NCBI RefSeq assembly: GCF_003725775.1
Contig: NZ_RJSG01000002.1
Span: forward strand, 2,252,941 to 2,316,940
Direction of reading: 5' to 3'
DNA from: Nocardioides marmorisolisilvae
Lineage (GTDB): Bacteria; Actinomycetota; Actinomycetes; Propionibacteriales; Nocardioidaceae
DNA length: 64,000 bases
Part shown: positions 40,927-49,071 of the stretch, piece after piece
Layout of the letters: every line of letters begins with the position of its first letter
Position numbering within the stretch: the first letter of the stretch is position 1
Made by a program: the position numbers and the translations under genes
Notes under the pieces: generated by a model
The model's database searches: none
Seen by the model: the letters and a program-made list of their open reading frames with translations, nothing else
Told to the model about the DNA's origin: nothing

Positions 40927-41291
40927 TGAAGATCCTGGTCGCCGACGACAGCCGGGTGATGCGGCAGATCGTGATCCGCACCCTGCGCCAGGCCGGCTAC
41001 TCCGGTCACGAGGTCATCGAGGCCGAGAACGGCAAGGAGGGTCTCGACCTGGTCCGCAGCGAGGCGCCCGACCTGGTGCTCTCGGACTGGAACATGCCGG
41101 AGATGACCGGGATCGACTTCCTCTCCGCGCTGCGCTCCTCGGGTTCGACGGTGCCGTTCGGCTTCGTCACCTCGGAGGGCTCCGCCGATATGCGCGCCCG
41201 CGCCGAGGCCGGTGGCGCGCTGTTCCTCATCGCCAAGCCGTTCACCCCCGAGGCCTTCGACGAGGCGCTCGCCCCCGTTCTCAAGGGCTGA
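40926..41291 (+). CDS. Second CheY-type response regulator
   Basis: ATG 40926 overlaps the cheX-like stop by one base (TGATG). The 121-residue receiver has the acidic pair Asp7/Asp8 (VADDSRVM), Asp (LSDWNMPEMTG), Thr/Ser (GFVTSEGS) and Lys (IAKPFTPEAF). It is clearly distinct from the first CheY and could be a phosphate sink or act on another target. Confidence 0.87.
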   Translation: MKILVADDSRVMRQIVIRTLRQAGYSGHEVIEAENGKEGLDLVRSEAPDLVLSDWNMPEMTGIDFLSALRSSGSTVPFGFVTSEGSADMRARAEAGGALFLIAKPFTPEAFDEALAPVLKG

Positions 41292-41294
41292 GCC

Positions 41295-41786
41295 GTGTAC
41301 GTCCAGACCTCCTACCTCCCTGCCACCAAGGAGATCCGCGACCTGCTCACCGAGCTGCTCGACCGCGACATCCAGGTCTCGCCGAGCACGCCGCTGGCAC
41401 CGACCCCGAACAACCCGTGCACCGTCGCCGTGTACGTCGACGACACCCTGCAGGTGACCTCGGTGATCGCCTTCGACCTGGCGCTGTCCGCGCACGCTGG
41501 CGCCGCGATCGGGCTGGTGCCGGTGACCGGCGCGCAGGCCGCGATCGAGGAGCGGGTCCTGTCCGAGACCCTGCGCGAGAACGTCTACGAGGTGCTCAAC
41601 ATCGCCGCCTCGCTGTTCAACAAGGACGGGGCCACCCACGTCCGCCTCTACGACGCGCACCACATCGGCAACCCGTTGCCCGGTGACGTGCTGGCCCGCG
41701 CCCTGACGCTGGGCCGCCGCGAGGACCTCGCCGTCGAGGTGGGTGGCTACGGGCCCGGACGGCTGTCCGTCGTCCTGGTGGCCTGA
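41295..41786 (+). CDS. CheC/CheX-like fold protein of the chemotaxis operon
   Basis: GTG 41295 starts a 163-residue protein with a mixed alpha-beta order (CTVAVYVDDTLQVTSVIAFD, then RENVYEVLNIAASLFNKD). Glu99 and Asn102 are spaced like the ExxN pair of CheC/CheX, but the overall similarity is weak. It is the last gene of the operon and follows cheY2 by three bases. It may be a second phosphatase or a receptor-deamidase-like relative. Its final codons are duplicated downstream at 41794-41819. Confidence 0.55.
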   Translation: MYVQTSYLPATKEIRDLLTELLDRDIQVSPSTPLAPTPNNPCTVAVYVDDTLQVTSVIAFDLALSAHAGAAIGLVPVTGAQAAIEERVLSETLRENVYEVLNIAASLFNKDGATHVRLYDAHHIGNPLPGDVLARALTLGRREDLAVEVGGYGPGRLSVVLVA

Positions 41787-41819
41787 CCCGTTCTCCGTCG
41801 TCCTGGTGGACTGACCCGT
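41765..41819. repeat. Tandem 29-bp duplication at the end of the chemotaxis operon
   Basis: TCCGTCGTCCTGGTGGCCTG (41765-41784, continuing ACCCGT) is repeated at 41794-41819 with one change (C to A). The first copy holds the last codons and stop of the 41295 gene; the second is noncoding. It looks like a recent slippage duplication. Confidence 0.75.
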
Positions 41820-41830
41820 CGATTCATGCG

Positions 41831-41858
41831 CTTACCCGTCGATGCAACGACGGGTAAG
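41831..41858. terminator. 11-bp perfect hairpin after the chemotaxis operon
   Basis: CTTACCCGTCG (41831-41841) and CGACGGGTAAG (41848-41858) pair perfectly around a 6-base loop, about 45 bases after the last chemotaxis stop. No T-run follows, so it may be a processing or stability hairpin rather than a full terminator. Confidence 0.6.
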
Positions 41859-41861
41859 TGA

Positions 41862-41950
41862 CGGTTTCCCTTGTTCACGTGGGAAACCGCCACCACGTCC
41901 GGGACCTACGTCCTCCGGACTCGAACCGAACGGTTCGGAATGTCCGTTTT
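41862..41950 (+). ncRNA. Candidate structured RNA ending in an intrinsic terminator
   Basis: First hairpin: CGGTTTCCC (41862-41870) with GGGAAACCG (41881-41889). Second: GTCCGG (41897-41902) with CCGGAC (41915-41920). Third: CGGAC (41916-41920) with GTCCG (41942-41946), enclosing CGAACCG/CGGTTCG (41922-41928, 41931-41937), and followed by TTTT (41947-41950) then GTCTT. The second and third hairpins share 41916-41920 and cannot both form, the layout of an attenuator or riboswitch. It lies upstream of the flgB promoter, so it acts only on read-through from the chemotaxis operon or as its own small RNA. No known riboswitch class was recognised. Confidence 0.5.
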
Positions 41951-41952
41951 GT

Positions 41953-41978
41953 CTTAACCGGTCCCGCGCAGGACCGAA
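41953..41978 (+). promoter_or_regulatory. FliA-like promoter of the flgB operon
   Basis: CTTA (41953-41956; one change from CTCA), 16 bases, ACCGAA (41973-41978). The flgB GTG is at 42051, giving a leader of about 66 bases. It lies just after the U-tract of the structured RNA candidate. Confidence 0.6.
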
Positions 41979-42050
41979 CAACCCCCCGAGCACGGATCGC
42001 TCACCCCACGCCACGGATCGGCACCCGCTTCGCGCAACTGGAGGCATCCC

Positions 42051-42419
42051 GTGCCGTTCGCCGTGTCCGACGCCGTGAGCCAGGTCCTGGCTTCCGCGCT
42101 CGACGGTGTCACCCAGCGCCAGCAGGTGATCGCCGACAACATCGCCAATGCCGACACCCCCGGCTTCCGGGCCACGAGTGTCGACTTCGAGTCCCAGCTC
42201 AAGGCCGCCATCAACGACGGGGAGTTCGCCTCAGGCGAGCCGGTCGACACCGGCGTCATCACGACCCCGACCGACACCCCGGTCGGCGCCAACGGCAACA
42301 ACGTCGACCTGCGCAAGGAGACGTTGGCCGCGATGCAGAGCCAGTACCAGTACCAGATCCTGACCCGCGCCGTCTCCGAGCGGTTCAACCTCGTCAAGAC
42401 CGCAGCGACGGGCATGTGA
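42051..42419 (+). CDS. flgB: Flagellar basal-body rod protein FlgB
   Basis: The 122-residue protein has the rod signature near the N-terminus (RQQVIADNIANADTPGFRAT) and the conserved C-terminal helix (QSQYQYQILTRAVSERFNLV). It is the proximal rod subunit, exported by the flagellar type III system. GTG 42051 has GGAGG upstream. It heads the flgB-flgC-fliE-fliF string; flgC starts two bases after its stop. Confidence 0.95.
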   Translation: MPFAVSDAVSQVLASALDGVTQRQQVIADNIANADTPGFRATSVDFESQLKAAINDGEFASGEPVDTGVITTPTDTPVGANGNNVDLRKETLAAMQSQYQYQILTRAVSERFNLVKTAATGM

Positions 42420-42420
42420 C

Positions 42421-42810
42421 ATGGGCGCCTTCGACATGCTGCGCATCGCCGGGTCCTCGATGGGCATGCACCAGACCTGGCTCGACGCGCTGGCCAACAA
42501 CATCGCCAACGTCAACACCGCGACCCGCACCAACCAGAAGGCCTTCCAGGGCCAGATGGTGATCGCCTCGGCCGACCCGAACGGCGGCGTCGACGTCGCC
42601 GGCATCGCGCTGACCGACGGCCAGGGCCGCGTGGTCAACGACCCGAGCAACGCCCTGGCCGACGCCGAGGGCAACATCCGGCTCCCGGACATCGACCTGG
42701 CCAGCCAGATGACCCAGCTGGTGATGGCGCAGCGCGGCTTCCAGGCCTCGGTGCAGACCACCAAGACCGCGCAGGACACCTACAACGCAGCCCTCCAGAT
42801 CGGACGTTGA
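42421..42810 (+). CDS. flgC: Flagellar basal-body rod protein FlgC
   Basis: The 129-residue protein shows the conserved N-terminal rod motif ([20 protein letters not shown]), a beta-strand middle and the C-terminal [20 protein letters not shown] segment shared by rod, hook and filament-axis proteins. It assembles next to FlgB in the rod. It follows flgB directly and is two bases from fliE. Confidence 0.95.
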   Translation: MGAFDMLRIAGSSMGMHQTWLDALANNIANVNTATRTNQKAFQGQMVIASADPNGGVDVAGIALTDGQGRVVNDPSNALADAEGNIRLPDIDLASQMTQLVMAQRGFQASVQTTKTAQDTYNAALQIGR

Positions 42811-42811
42811 C

Positions 42812-43126
42812 ATGACTGTCTCCGGAGTCGGGAGCGTCGGCTTCACGCCGTACGTGGCGCCGACGGTCAGCCCGAGCAACACCACCGCGGCGAAGTCGGC
42901 CTCCGGCCAGGACTTCGGCAACATGGTGCTCGACGGCATCGACCGGCTCGAGCAGGTCCAGGACAAGTCCGACCAGCTCGCGGTCAAGGCCGCCACCGGT
43001 GACCTCAACGCGATCCACGACTACACGATCGCCGCGACCGAGGCCAGCGTCACCACCCAGCTCACCGTCGCGGTCCGCAACAAGGCCGTCGAGGCGTTCA
43101 ACGAGATCATGCGGATGCAGGTCTGA
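42812..43126 (+). CDS. fliE: Flagellar hook-basal-body complex protein FliE
   Basis: The 104-residue protein has a disordered N-terminal part and two conserved helices ([40 protein letters not shown], ending MRMQV). FliE joins the MS-ring (FliF) to the rod and is the first exported subunit. The stop overlaps the fliF start by one base (TGATG), consistent with coupled synthesis. Confidence 0.95.
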   Translation: MTVSGVGSVGFTPYVAPTVSPSNTTAAKSASGQDFGNMVLDGIDRLEQVQDKSDQLAVKAATGDLNAIHDYTIAATEASVTTQLTVAVRNKAVEAFNEIMRMQV

Positions 43127-44733
43127 TGAAGGACTCGATCAGCCGCGCGTTCACGCGCTACCAGCGCACCTTCCTGGCCTTCACCACCGGCCAGAAGCTC
43201 ATCGCCGTGCTCGGCACCGGCGCCCTGCTGCTCGCCGGCTTCATGGTCTTCCGGTGGGCCTCCACCCCGAGCTACGCCCCGCTGTTCAGCAACCTGGCGT
43301 CCTCGGACGCCTCGGCGGTCATCGACAAGCTCGACTCCGCCGGTACGCCGTACAAGATCACCGACGGCGGCGGCACGATCATGGTGCCGAAGGACAAGGT
43401 CTACGCCACCCGGATCTCGCTCTCGGGCCAGGGCCTGCCCAGCTCGTCGACCGACACCGGGTACAGCGCGCTGAAGAACAACAGCCTCTCGACGTCCTCG
43501 TTCCAGGAGCAGACCAACTTCAAGATCGCGATGGAGGGCGAGCTCGCCAAGACCATCGAGGCGCTCGACGGCGTGCAGACCGCGGTCGTGCACCTCGCGA
43601 TCCCGGAGAGGCAGGTCTTCTCCGACAACCAGGACCCGACCACCGCCTCGGTGCTCGTCGAGCCGAAGGCCGGCGTCACGCTGAGCAGCTCGCAGGTGCA
43701 GGCGATCACCAATCTGGTCGCTTCCAGCATCGACGGTCTGGACCCGGCCAAGGTCACCGTCGCGGACTCCTCGGGCCAGGTGCTCTCCGGGACCGGCGGC
43801 GCCGACGGCGCGGGTGGAGCCGCAGCGGCCAGCCGCAACCAGGAGGTCGCCTCCTACCAGGACCAGATGAACCAGCGGATCCAGGCGATGCTCGACCGCG
43901 TCGTCGGCCCGGGCAACTCCACCGTGGCCGTGACGGCGAACCTCGACTTCGACAAGTCCACGGTGCAGACCAAGAAGTACACCTACGACCCGAAGAACCC
44001 ACCGCTCTCGCAGACCAAGACCTCCGAGCTCTACAACGGCGCCGGCGCCGCGGCCCAGGCGAACGGTGTGGTCGGTCCCGACGGCCAGATGGACAGCTCG
44101 GGCACCACCGGCACCGACTCCGGCTCGAAGTACTCCAAGAGCTCGGAGACCAACGACAACGCGATCGACACCACGATCGAGACCCGCGAGGCCGCTCCCG
44201 GTTCGGTGCGCAATCTGCACATCGGCGTGGTCCTCGATGCCGCCACCGCGCGGAAGATCGACCCCAACCAGATCCAGACCCTGATCGCCAGCGCCGTCGG
44301 CATCGACCCGAAGCGCGGCGACACGGTCCAGGTCGACACCCTGCCCTTCGACCGCACCGCCGAGAAGTCCGCGAAGGCCGACCTCGCGGCGGCGAAGAAG
44401 GCGGACGCCAAGACCGCGCAGATGGGCCTGTACCGCAACGCCGGTCTGGTGCTCGTCGTCCTGCTGATCCTGCTGCTCGCCTGGCTCAAGGGCCGCAAGC
44501 GGGCCAAGGCCAGGGCCGAGGCGACCACCTACGTGGTCGAGCAGCTCAAGGCCGAGCAGCTCGAGCGGGCGCAGACGACCGCGCCGATCGAGTCCTCGCC
44601 GGCGATGCTCGCGCTGGAGACCAGCGAGCGCTCCGAGACCGAGGACATGATGGACGAGCTCGCCGCTCTCGTGGAGCGTCAGCCCGAGGACGTCGCGGCG
44701 CTGCTGCGCGGTTGGCTGGTGGACCGCCCATGA
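43126..44733 (+). CDS. fliF: Flagellar MS-ring protein FliF
   Basis: The 535-residue protein has an N-terminal TM helix (about 26-45: LIAVLGTGALLLAGFMVF), the RBM1-RBM2/YscJ-like domains (ALKNNSLSTSSFQEQTNFKI, AMEGELAKTIEALDGVQTAV), the RBM3 region with Ser/Thr-rich loop and a second TM helix (about 440-460: AGLVLVVLLILLLAWLKG), then a cytoplasmic tail that contacts FliG. It forms the membrane base ring of the motor. Its last four bases overlap fliG. Confidence 0.95.
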   Translation: MKDSISRAFTRYQRTFLAFTTGQKLIAVLGTGALLLAGFMVFRWASTPSYAPLFSNLASSDASAVIDKLDSAGTPYKITDGGGTIMVPKDKVYATRISLSGQGLPSSSTDTGYSALKNNSLSTSSFQEQTNFKIAMEGELAKTIEALDGVQTAVVHLAIPERQVFSDNQDPTTASVLVEPKAGVTLSSSQVQAITNLVASSIDGLDPAKVTVADSSGQVLSGTGGADGAGGAAAASRNQEVASYQDQMNQRIQAMLDRVVGPGNSTVAVTANLDFDKSTVQTKKYTYDPKNPPLSQTKTSELYNGAGAAAQANGVVGPDGQMDSSGTTGTDSGSKYSKSSETNDNAIDTTIETREAAPGSVRNLHIGVVLDAATARKIDPNQIQTLIASAVGIDPKRGDTVQVDTLPFDRTAEKSAKADLAAAKKADAKTAQMGLYRNAGLVLVVLLILLLAWLKGRKRAKARAEATTYVVEQLKAEQLERAQTTAPIESSPAMLALETSERSETEDMMDELAALVERQPEDVAALLRGWLVDRP

Positions 44734-45746
44734 CGTCAGCGACCATCGCCGGTCTCGGCGTCCGCAAGGCAGCGATCCTGCTCATCCAGATGGGCAAGGA
44801 CCGCGCCGCCAGCGTGCTCTCCCACCTCTCGGACTCCGAGGTCGAGGCCATCTCCGCCGAGATCGCCCGCCTGGAGTCGATCAGCACCGCCGAGACCCAG
44901 CAGGTCGTCGGCGAGTTCAAGGACATGTTCACCGCCCGCCAGCACATCGCCCAGGGCGGCCTGAGCTTCGCCCAGCAGCTGCTCGAGCAGTCCCTCGGCT
45001 CCGACCGCGCCGCCGAGATCATCGAGCGGGTCAAGGCCGCTGCGGTGCAGATGCCCTTCCAGTTCCTGCACCGCGCCGACCCGGCGCAGCTGCGCTCCTT
45101 CATCGTCGACGAGCACCCCCAGGTGATCGCGCTGGTGCTCGCACACATGACCCCGGACAAGGCCTCGCTGCTGCTCTCCGGGCTCGCCCCCGACCAGCAG
45201 GCCAAGGTCGCCCACCGGATCGCGGTGATGGACCGGACCTCCCCCGAGATCATCCGCGCGGTCGAGAGCACCCTGGAGCGCAAGCTCTCCTCGATGCTCC
45301 AGCCGGCCGAGATGTCGCGGGTCGGCGGCGTGGATCCGCTGGTCAACATCATCAACCGCTCCGACCGCTCGACCGAGCGCCAGATCGTCGACGGGCTCGA
45401 GGCCCTCGACGCCGCCCTGGCCGACGAGGTGAAGAGCCGGATGTTCATGTTCGAGGACATCGTCAACCTCGACGACCGCTCGGTGCAGCTGGTCCTGCGC
45501 TCGGTAGAGAGCAACGAGCTCGCGCTGGCGCTCAAGGGCGTCCCCGACGCGGTGCGGGAGAAGATCACCGCCAACCTGTCCAGCCGCGCAGCCGAGAACC
45601 TGGTCGAGGAGGTCGAGCTGCTCGGTGCGGTCCGGCTGACCCAGGTCGAGGAAGCCCAGCAGTCGATCATCCGCACCATCCGCCAGCTCGAGGAGCAGGG
45701 CCAGATCATGGTCCGGCGAGGGAACGACGATGAATTCGTCGAGTGA
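44730..45746 (+). CDS. fliG: Flagellar motor switch protein FliG
   Basis: The 338-residue protein has the FliG N, middle and C domains: RKAAILLIQMGKDRAASVLS at the N-terminus, the ExxxEHPQxxA-type DEHPQVIALVLAHMTPDKAS in the middle and the charged-torque helix LDDRSVQLVLRSVESNELAL in the C domain. It links the MS-ring to FliM and contacts MotA. ATG 44730 overlaps the fliF stop. The end overlaps fliH by 17 bases. Confidence 0.95.
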   Translation: MTSATIAGLGVRKAAILLIQMGKDRAASVLSHLSDSEVEAISAEIARLESISTAETQQVVGEFKDMFTARQHIAQGGLSFAQQLLEQSLGSDRAAEIIERVKAAAVQMPFQFLHRADPAQLRSFIVDEHPQVIALVLAHMTPDKASLLLSGLAPDQQAKVAHRIAVMDRTSPEIIRAVESTLERKLSSMLQPAEMSRVGGVDPLVNIINRSDRSTERQIVDGLEALDAALADEVKSRMFMFEDIVNLDDRSVQLVLRSVESNELALALKGVPDAVREKITANLSSRAAENLVEEVELLGAVRLTQVEEAQQSIIRTIRQLEEQGQIMVRRGNDDEFVE

Positions 45747-46383
45747 GGCCACGGTGACCCCGCTGGTCACCCCCGAGCTGCGGACCGGAGAGTGGACCCG
45801 GTTCGGGTCCGAGCGCGTCCTGGGCGACGCGGTCACCGAGCTCGCGCTGTCCACCCTCGCCGAGAGCACCCGCGCCGCCGCCCGGTCGCAGGGCTACTCG
45901 ATCGGGTGGGCCGAGGGTCAGCGCCAGGCGCGGCAGCAGGCTGCCCGCGAGGCGGCTGCTGCCGAGGACGCCCGACGTGCCGCCGAGGACCGCCGGGCCG
46001 CCGAGCACGCCGGCGCGCTGGCCGCGCTGGCCGCCGCGGCCGCCGACCTGCACGCGGCGACCGCCCGCACCTGCGCCGCGATCGAGGAGCAGGCCAGCGA
46101 CCTCGCGTGGGAGCTGACCCGTGAGCTGCTCGGCCACGAGCTGAGCATCGACGGTGTCGACGTCGTACGCCGGGTGCTGAACCTGTTGCCCGACGCACCC
46201 GTGGTCGCCGTCCGCCTGCACCCCGACGACATCGCCGGCGCCGCCGCCCTGGCCGAGCAGGGCGTGCCGCTGCTCGCCGACTCCTCGCTCGGCCGCGGCG
46301 ACGCCCTCATCGAGTCCGCCGACCACGTCCTCGACCTGCGTCTGGACCTGGCGCTCGAGCGCGTCCGGGAGGCCCTCCGATGA
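45730..46383 (+). CDS. fliH: Flagellar assembly protein FliH
   Basis: The 217-residue protein has the FliH layout: a low-complexity N-terminus, a long Ala/Arg-rich coiled-coil region (RQAREAAAAEDARRAAEDRR) and a conserved C-terminal domain (LAWELTRELLGHELSIDGVD and DSSLGRGDALIESADHVLDL). It binds and controls the FliI ATPase and brings it to the export gate. It starts inside fliG and ends overlapping fliI. Confidence 0.9.
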   Translation: MNSSSEATVTPLVTPELRTGEWTRFGSERVLGDAVTELALSTLAESTRAAARSQGYSIGWAEGQRQARQQAAREAAAAEDARRAAEDRRAAEHAGALAALAAAAADLHAATARTCAAIEEQASDLAWELTRELLGHELSIDGVDVVRRVLNLLPDAPVVAVRLHPDDIAGAAALAEQGVPLLADSSLGRGDALIESADHVLDLRLDLALERVREALR

Positions 46384-47705
46384 CCGCCCTGACCCTCCAG
46401 ACCCGGCAGCTCGCTCTCGGCGCCGCGGCACCGCTGCGCCTCGGCCGGGTGGCCGAGCTCGTCGGCCTGCACCTGCTCGTCACCGGCCTGCCCGCCGGCG
46501 TCGGCGACCTGGTCGAGGTCGACGGCCCCGTGCCGGTCCTGGCCGAGGTCGCGGCCAGCACCCCGCGCGGCCTGGTCTGCCTGCCGCTCGGTCACACCGC
46601 GGGGCTGGAGGCCGGCGCCCTGGTCCGACACACCGGCGGACCGCTCACGATCGGCGTCGGTGACGCGCTCCAGGGTCGCGTGCTGGACGGCCTCGGCCGG
46701 CCCGTCGACGGCGGCCCCTCGCTGGACGGACTGACCCGGGTCGTCGTCGAGCACCACGCCCCCGGTGCGCTCAGCCGCCCGCGGATCGACCACCAGCTCG
46801 GCCTGGGAGTCCGGGCCCTGGACACCCTGGTCCCCTGCGGACGCGGACAGCGGATCGGCATCCTGGCCGGCTCCGGCGTCGGCAAGTCCAGCCTGCTCTC
46901 CATGGTCGCCCGCGGCACCGACGCCGAGGTCTCGGTGATCGCGCTGATCGGCGAGCGCGGCCGCGAGGTCCGCGAGTTCATCGACAACGACCTCGGCCCC
47001 GAGGGCCTGGCCCGCTCGGTGGTCGTCGTCGCCACCAGCGACGCCCCGCCCGTGGAGCGGTTGCGCGCCGCCTTCGTGGCCACCCGCATCGCGGAGTCCT
47101 TCCGCGACTCCGGCAAGCACGTCGTGCTGATGATGGACAGCCTGACCCGGGTCGCGATGGCCCAGCGCGAGATCGGCCTGTCCGCAGGCGAGCCCCCGGC
47201 CACCCGCGGCTACCCGCCGAGCGTCTTCAACCTGCTCCCCCGCTTGCTCGAGCGCGCCGGCACCTCGCCGGCCGGCAGCATCACCGGCCTCTACACGGTC
47301 CTCGTCGAGGGCGACGACCTCCAGGACCCGATCGGCGACACCGCCCGGTCCATCCTCGATGGCCACGTCGTGCTCTCCCGGGCCCTGGCCACCGCCGGGC
47401 ACTTCCCCAGCATCGACGTGCTCGAGTCCATCTCGCGCGTCACCACCGCGGTCACCGATCGCGGTCAGCAGGACGTGGCCCTCGAGCTGCGCCGGATGCT
47501 GGCCGCGTACCGCAACGTCCGCGAGCTCGTCGAGATCGGCGCCTACGTCTCCGGTGCCGACCGCGACGCCGACCGGGCGCTGGCCCGGATGGACGCGATC
47601 AACGACTTCCTGCGCCAGCCGATGCACCAGAGCACCCCGCCCGCCGAGTCCTGGGCCTGGCTCTCCGCCCTCGTCGGCGACGGACAGACCGGAGGTAGGG
47701 CATGA
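46380..47705 (+). CDS. fliI: Flagellar export ATPase FliI
   Basis: The 441-residue enzyme is of the F1-beta-like type III export class. Walker A is GSGVGKSS (164-171), Walker B region VLMMDSLTRVAMAQREIGLS, and ATP-site motif GYPPSVFNLLPRLLERAG follows. It unfolds and releases export substrates for the type III gate. ATG 46380 overlaps fliH by 4 bases, and the stop overlaps fliJ by 4 bases. Confidence 0.95.
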   Translation: MTALTLQTRQLALGAAAPLRLGRVAELVGLHLLVTGLPAGVGDLVEVDGPVPVLAEVAASTPRGLVCLPLGHTAGLEAGALVRHTGGPLTIGVGDALQGRVLDGLGRPVDGGPSLDGLTRVVVEHHAPGALSRPRIDHQLGLGVRALDTLVPCGRGQRIGILAGSGVGKSSLLSMVARGTDAEVSVIALIGERGREVREFIDNDLGPEGLARSVVVVATSDAPPVERLRAAFVATRIAESFRDSGKHVVLMMDSLTRVAMAQREIGLSAGEPPATRGYPPSVFNLLPRLLERAGTSPAGSITGLYTVLVEGDDLQDPIGDTARSILDGHVVLSRALATAGHFPSIDVLESISRVTTAVTDRGQQDVALELRRMLAAYRNVRELVEIGAYVSGADRDADRALARMDAINDFLRQPMHQSTPPAESWAWLSALVGDGQTGGRA

Positions 47706-48151
47706 GCAGCGCGGCCACCGCTGACGACGCCGGCCTGCTCGCCGTCGCCCGGGTCCGCCGGGTCCGCGAGACCGACAGCCGGATCGGCCTGCAGACCGCT
47801 CTGGCCGAGCAGCGGGCCGCCCAGAAACGGGTCGACGACCTGCGTCGCCGGCTCCACGACGCCGACCGGTTCGCCGCCGGCTCCGCCGCCGACTTCGTCG
47901 CGTTGCGCGGCTCGCTCCAGGTGCTCGGCATGGTGCTACTCGCCGCTGTCGAGGAGCTCGACCAGACCCGCACGATCAGCGCCGCGGCCCTGGAGGCGTG
48001 GCAGCGCGACCGCGCCAAGCTCGCCGCGATCGAGGGTCTGCTGGAGCGACGCCTGGCTGCCCGACGTACCGAGGCGGCGCGGGGTGAGGCCCGTGAGCTC
48101 GACGACCTGGCGACCCAGCGCTGGCTGCGACGGACGGGGGAGGTGGCCTGA
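47702..48151 (+). CDS. fliJ: Flagellar export protein FliJ
   Basis: The 149-residue protein is almost wholly helical (LQTALAEQRAAQKRVDDLRR; LEAWQRDRAKLAAIEGLLER), the coiled-coil layout of FliJ, a chaperone-escort factor that sits in the FliI ring. Sequence identity to FliJ is weak, as usual, so the call rests mainly on its position between fliI and a flagellar cell-wall hydrolase. ATG 47702 overlaps fliI. Confidence 0.8.
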   Translation: MSSAATADDAGLLAVARVRRVRETDSRIGLQTALAEQRAAQKRVDDLRRRLHDADRFAAGSAADFVALRGSLQVLGMVLLAAVEELDQTRTISAAALEAWQRDRAKLAAIEGLLERRLAARRTEAARGEARELDDLATQRWLRRTGEVA

Positions 48152-49071
48152 TGAGCGTTTCCGACGTCACCGCACGGATCGCACAGATCCAGGCACAGCT
48201 CGCCGTCCTCGCACCGCAGAGCACCGGCTCGGCGGCGGCCTTCGCGAGCAGCCTTGACGCGGCCAGCGGCAGCACCGTCGCGACCACCGGCGACGACGTG
48301 GTGAGCGAGGCCAAGAAGTACCTCGGGGTCCCCTACGTCTGGGGAGGCACCGACCCGAAGAGCGGCCTGGACTGCTCGGGCCTGGTCCAGCTCGTCTACA
48401 AGAACCTCGGCTACGACCTCCCCCGCGTCTCCGGCGACCAGGCGAAGGCCGGCACCGAGGTCACCGGCGGCCTGGCCGCGGCGAAGCCGGGCGACGTGCT
48501 CGCCTTCGGCTCCCCGGTCCACCACGTCGGCATCTACATCGGCGACGGCCAGATGATCGAGGCGCCGCACCCCGGCGCCGACGTGCGGATCAGCAAGGTC
48601 ACCGAGACCCCGACCCACATCCGCCGGATCCTGCCCACCGACGCGGCCGCCGCCGGAGCCGGCGCGGTCACCACGGGCCGGGTCGCCACCGCGACCCCGT
48701 ACGCCGACCTGTTCACCGCCGCGGCTCGCAAGTACGGCGTCCCGGCCTCGCTGCTCTCGGCGGTGGCGCGGACCGAGTCGAGCTACAACGCGAACGCGGT
48801 CAGCCCGGCCGGCGCGCAGGGCCTGATGCAGCTGATGCCCGGGACCGCGAAGAGCCTGGGCGTGACGAACTCCTTCGACCCCGCCCAGTCGATCGACGGC
48901 GCCGCGAAGCTGCTGCACAGCCTGACCCAGCGGTTCGGCCGCACCGACCTGGCGCTCGCGGCGTACAACGCCGGCCCGGGCGCGGTCCTGAAGTACCACG
49001 GCGTCCCGCCGTACCCCGAGACCCAGCAGTACGTCACCAAGGTGATGTCCCTGATGAAGGCGGCCGCCTGA
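48151..49071 (+). CDS. NlpC/P60 plus lytic-transglycosylase cell-wall hydrolase
   Basis: The 306-residue protein fuses an NlpC/P60 peptidase domain (about 48-160: Cys75 in GLDCSGLVQLVYK and His125 in VHHVGIYIGDG) to a soluble lytic transglycosylase domain (about 185-305: Glu209 in ARTESSYN, SPAGAQGLMQLMPGTAKS, AYNAGPGAV). No Sec signal is present. It begins at the fliJ stop and ends at the fliK start, so it is probably exported by the flagellar system and acts as the FlgJ equivalent, opening peptidoglycan for the rod. The peptidase plus glycosidase pair in one protein is unusual. Confidence 0.85.
   Translation: MSVSDVTARIAQIQAQLAVLAPQSTGSAAAFASSLDAASGSTVATTGDDVVSEAKKYLGVPYVWGGTDPKSGLDCSGLVQLVYKNLGYDLPRVSGDQAKAGTEVTGGLAAAKPGDVLAFGSPVHHVGIYIGDGQMIEAPHPGADVRISKVTETPTHIRRILPTDAAAAGAGAVTTGRVATATPYADLFTAAARKYGVPASLLSAVARTESSYNANAVSPAGAQGLMQLMPGTAKSLGVTNSFDPAQSIDGAAKLLHSLTQRFGRTDLALAAYNAGPGAVLKYHGVPPYPETQQYVTKVMSLMKAAA

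Noticed and set aside
41862-41950. Possible c-di-GMP (GEMM) riboswitch
   Set aside because: The conserved GEMM loop sequences are not found, and the structure lies upstream of the flgB promoter rather than in the flgB leader.
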